Source of the DNA: an uncultured Pseudodesulfovibrio sp.
GTDB lineage: Bacteria; Desulfobacterota; Desulfovibrionia; Desulfovibrionales; Desulfovibrionaceae
DNA length: 7,991 nt
Assembly (NCBI GenBank): GCA_947259235.1
Contig: CAMYLL010000100.1
Location: forward strand, 1 to 7,991
Direction of reading: 5' to 3'
Shown here: positions 5,519 through 7,991 of the stretch, one piece after another
Position numbering within the stretch: the first letter of the stretch is position 1
Layout: each line of letters begins with the position of its first letter
Notes under the pieces: generated by a model
Told to the model about the DNA's origin: nothing
What the model saw: only the letters and a program-made list of their open reading frames with translations
Databases searched by the model: none
Program-made: the position numbers and the translations under genes

Positions 5519-6811
5519 GTGAGTAATGCAATCAATGAAACAGGCCAGCAGGGGATGGTGCAGTTCTTCCTGACGGCCGGGTGCGACAGCGTCGGCCATG
5601 CGGTTCGGAAGTCGCTTCTCGCGGCCGCCTGGTTCGTGTTCCTGACCTTTCCGCTCATGGTCATCAAGGTCAACACCATAGAGAACACCGTTGTCTGGCG
5701 CTGGGAAAACATGGGCTATGTCGCCGTGAGCATCTTTCTGGGGTCCTTTGTCTGGCGCTGGCTGCTGGCGCGCAAGGAGCTCAAGGAGGACAACGCCAAT
5801 GAAGAAACCTCTGCCGAAAAGCTCCTGACCAAGGTCCAGTCCCACCCTGTCCTCAAATATTCGGCCCTGGCCGTTGTGGCTCTGCTGGCCGGGCTCTATC
5901 CCCAGGTTTTCGATCTCTATCAGACCAACATCATGATCTCCTGCCTGGTCTACATCGTGCTCGGCCTCGGGCTGAACATCGTCGTGGGCCTGGCCGGACT
6001 GCTCGACCTGGGCTACGTGGCGTTCTACGCCGTGGGCGCGTATGCCTATGCCCTGTGCAACATGCATTGGGATATAGGCTTCTGGTACATGCTCCCGGTG
6101 GGCGGCGTGCTCGGGACCATCCTCGGCGTGATGCTCGGTTTTCCCGTGCTCCGGTTGCGCGGCGATTATCTGGCCATCGTCACCCTGGGATTTGGCGAGA
6201 TCATCCGTCTGATCCTGGAGAACTGGGGCGACGTCACCATGGGCCCCTCGGGCATCTCCAATATCGACCGGCCCGCCCTTTTCGGCGTCAAGCTCGGCAT
6301 CACCGATTCCACCATTTACATGTATTACATCATGATCGGTCTGCTTGTGTTCACCATATTCTGCGTGAACCGGTTGCAGAATTCCCGCATCGGGCGCGCC
6401 TGGCTCGCCCTGCGCGAGGACGAGATCGCCTGTCAGGCCATGGGCATCGACAAGGTGAAGACCAAGCTCCTCGCCTTTGCCCTCGGAGCAAGCTGGGCGG
6501 GCATGGCCGGCGTCGTGTTCGCGGCCAAGACCACTTTCATCAATCCGGCCTCCTTCACCTTCTGGGAGTCCGCCATCATCCTGTCCATCGTGGTCATCGG
6601 CGGCATGGGCTCCATCCGGGGCGTCATCGCCGGTGCCATCATCCTTATCCTCGTGCCGGAATACCTGCGTGACTTTGCTGAATTCAGGATGCTCCTGTTC
6701 GGGGCCATCATGGTCCTGGTCATGGTCTTCCGGCCCCAGGGACTGATCAGCGCCAAGCGCAAGATCTACAAGTACAACGACACAAACACTGCGGGTGCGG
6801 CCAATGAATAA
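5519..6811 (+). CDS. livM: branched-chain amino acid ABC transporter permease LivM
   Basis: An inner-membrane permease of 430 residues, similar to E. coli LivM (425) and longer than the roughly 300-residue short forms. Residues 1 to about 120 hold two extra membrane segments (about 33-49 and 61-79) joined to the core by a charged stretch (KELKEDNANEETSAEK), as in the long LivM type. The core shows LNIVVGLAGLLDLGY (152-166), the family signature LGFPVLRLRGDYLAIVTLGF (206-225), and the cytoplasmic coupling loop GRAWLALREDEIACQAMGID (292-311). It ends with VFRPQGL before a basic tail. The start is GTG with a good Shine-Dalgarno sequence. The last 8 nt overlap livG, which suggests coupled translation. 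Confidence 0.93.
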   Translation: MSNAINETGQQGMVQFFLTAGCDSVGHAVRKSLLAAAWFVFLTFPLMVIKVNTIENTVVWRWENMGYVAVSIFLGSFVWRWLLARKELKEDNANEETSAEKLLTKVQSHPVLKYSALAVVALLAGLYPQVFDLYQTNIMISCLVYIVLGLGLNIVVGLAGLLDLGYVAFYAVGAYAYALCNMHWDIGFWYMLPVGGVLGTILGVMLGFPVLRLRGDYLAIVTLGFGEIIRLILENWGDVTMGPSGISNIDRPALFGVKLGITDSTIYMYYIMIGLLVFTIFCVNRLQNSRIGRAWLALREDEIACQAMGIDKVKTKLLAFALGASWAGMAGVVFAAKTTFINPASFTFWESAIILSIVVIGGMGSIRGVIAGAIILILVPEYLRDFAEFRMLLFGAIMVLVMVFRPQGLISAKRKIYKYNDTNTAGAANE

Positions 6812-7595
6812 TCCAGTCCTCAACGTCAAAGCGGTGGAAAAGGACTTTGGGGGAATCCGCGCCCTCGACGATGTGGACCTCGTGGTCCACAACAAGGAGA
6901 TCGTTGCCCTCATCGGTCCCAACGGCGCAGGAAAGACCACCTTCTTCAACTGCATCACAGGGATATACACGCCAACCGGCGGTGATGTGCTCATCGATCC
7001 GACGGCGGAGGGAAATCCCCGGCGGATCAACGGCAAGAAGCCCAATGTGGTCACAGAGCTTGGCATGGCCCGGACCTTCCAGAACATCCGCCTCTTTCCG
7101 TCAATGACCGCCCTTGAGAACGTCATGATCGGCACGCACTGCCGCACCAAGTCCGCGGTCTGGGGTGCAATCTCGCGCAACAAGGCCACCCGGCGGGAAG
7201 AGCAGGCCGTCATCGACCGCAGCTATGAGCTGCTCAAACTGGTTGGGCTTGAAAAATACGTCAACGATCTGGCCACAAACATGCCCTACGGCAAGCAGCG
7301 TCGGCTCGAAATCGCCCGCGCCCTGGCCACGGACCCGTTCCTGCTGCTGCTGGACGAACCGGCCGCGGGCATGAACCCCCAGGAGACGCTGGACCTTGAG
7401 CGGCTCATTGTCGATATCCGCGACCAATTCTCCATCTCCATCATGCTCATCGAGCACGACATGAAGATGGTCATGTCCATGTCCGATCGCATCTACGTCC
7501 TCGACTACGGACGCATGATCGCAGACGGCACTCCCCGCGAGATCGCCGAAAACCCGGCCGTGATCAAGGCTTACCTGGGGGAGAGTGATGACTAA
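6804..7595 (+). CDS. livG: branched-chain amino acid ABC transporter ATPase LivG
   Basis: A cytoplasmic ATPase of 263 residues, one of two that power LivHM. Motifs: Walker A GPNGAGKTT (38-46), Q-loop RTFQN with Q93, the LivG-type insertion and C-rich region around 110-130, the LivG-type signature MPYGKQRRLEIARAL (160-174) in place of LSGGQ, Walker B LLLLDEP (180-186), D-loop AAGMNP and the switch histidine in IEHD (H218). ATG 6804 gives the typical N-terminus MNNPVLNVKAVEKDFGG. The in-frame GTG at 6795 would lengthen the overlap with livM and lacks a better ribosome site. The gene overlaps livM by 8 nt and livF by 8 nt. Confidence 0.94.
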   Translation: MNNPVLNVKAVEKDFGGIRALDDVDLVVHNKEIVALIGPNGAGKTTFFNCITGIYTPTGGDVLIDPTAEGNPRRINGKKPNVVTELGMARTFQNIRLFPSMTALENVMIGTHCRTKSAVWGAISRNKATRREEQAVIDRSYELLKLVGLEKYVNDLATNMPYGKQRRLEIARALATDPFLLLLDEPAAGMNPQETLDLERLIVDIRDQFSISIMLIEHDMKMVMSMSDRIYVLDYGRMIADGTPREIAENPAVIKAYLGESDD

Positions 7596-7991
7596 GATTC
7601 TGGAACTCAAGAACGTCAGCAGCTTCTATGGAAACATCCAGGCGCTGTACGACATCAACATGCACATAGACCGCGGCGAGATCATCACCCTGATCGGCGC
7701 CAACGGTGCGGGCAAGTCCACAACGCTCATGACCGTGTGCGGCGTGGTCCAGGCCCGCGAGGGCGAGATCATATATCAGGACGAGGAGATCACCAAGGTC
7801 AACCCGGACAAGCTCGTGGCCCGGGGCATCTGCCAGGTTCCCGAGGGCCGGCTGATATTTCCTGAGCTGACCGTGCAGGAAAACCTCGACATGGGCGCCT
7901 TCCTGCGCAACGACCGCGACGGTATCCGGCGCGACATCGAGATGTGCTTCGGCCTCTTCCCGATCCTGGCCGCGCGGCGCAGACAGCAGGG
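7588..7991 (+). CDS. livF: branched-chain amino acid ABC transporter ATPase LivF, N-terminal part (truncated by window end)
   Basis: The frame stays open from ATG 7588 to the right edge, 134 full codons of an expected 235 or so. LivF is the second ATPase of the transporter. Visible: MTKILELKNVSSFYGNIQAL, Walker A GANGAGKST (37-45), and the Q-loop with the LivF hallmark QVPEGRLIFPELTVQENL (starting at Q83), then FPILAARRRQQ leading towards the signature, which lies beyond the window. The GGGGGAG at 7577-7583 is close to the start. GTG at 7585 is a possible alternative one codon earlier. It overlaps the livG stop by 8 nt. The truncation is only the window boundary. Confidence 0.93.
   Translation, partial: MTKILELKNVSSFYGNIQALYDINMHIDRGEIITLIGANGAGKSTTLMTVCGVVQAREGEIIYQDEEITKVNPDKLVARGICQVPEGRLIFPELTVQENLDMGAFLRNDRDGIRRDIEMCFGLFPILAARRRQQ

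Noticed and set aside
5481..5522. A 13-codon ORF in the livH-livM gap whose stop overlaps the livM GTG start.
   Set aside because: It has no good ribosome site and no recognisable feature. Such short frames are common by chance, although a coupling role cannot be excluded.
4541..7213. An 890-codon open frame on the minus strand, antisense to livH, livM and livG.
   Set aside because: It lies wholly opposite three well-recognised genes. Its product is a low-complexity run of His, Asp, Gly, Gln and Glu residues, typical of the complement of biased GC-rich codons, with no domain, and it is not needed to explain the region.
1..7991. Search by eye for mobile elements, CRISPR arrays, tRNA genes and phage or defence genes.
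   Set aside because: Almost all of the window is occupied by recognised ccm and liv genes, and the gaps are too short or lack the repeats and motifs such elements need.

Overview
The window carries two ordinary bacterial gene clusters, all on the + strand, in GC-rich DNA. The first (1-3131) is the downstream part of a system I cytochrome c maturation (ccm) operon. The second (3184-7991) is a branched-chain amino acid ABC transporter (liv/bra) operon that runs off the right edge. The ccm order F-A-B-C-D followed by a membrane-anchored TPR protein, and the sequence character of these proteins, suggest a sulfate-reducing Desulfovibrionales bacterium (Desulfovibrio or Pseudodesulfovibrio type). 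That assignment is inference from gene order and protein character; no marker gene is present to prove it.

ccm part: the C-terminus of CcmF (1-284) overlaps the ccmA start by one base. CcmA (ATPase) and CcmB (membrane subunit) overlap by 7 nt. A 76-nt gap with a small hairpin precedes ccmC (haem handling, WWD motif). A 49-codon ccmD follows at 2390-2539, then a 200-residue TPR protein that starts inside ccmD. Together CcmABCD load haem onto the chaperone CcmE (not in the window) and release it. CcmF and the TPR protein would act at the step that ligates haem to apocytochrome c. No CcmG-like thioredoxin or CcmH gene lies in the visible part.

Junction (3132-3329, about 200 nt): no convincing terminator is visible for the ccm operon. 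A near-consensus sigma-70 promoter (TTGACA-N16-TACAAT, 3184-3211) faces the liv genes, followed by a leader of about 110 nt with several potential stems.

liv part: livK encodes a lipoprotein-type solute-binding protein and is followed by a 12-bp perfect hairpin. This layout is common where the binding protein must outnumber the permease. Next come the permeases livH and livM, then the ATPases livG and livF (livF truncated by the window end). livM/livG and livG/livF each overlap by 8 nt. Together they form a complete high-affinity uptake system for leucine/isoleucine/valine or related amino acids.

I found no clear undescribed system, mobile element, CRISPR array, tRNA or rRNA. The points worth a second look are the small ccmD gene, the TPR protein that may replace CcmI/CcmH functions, the structured livK leader, and the livK-livH hairpin.
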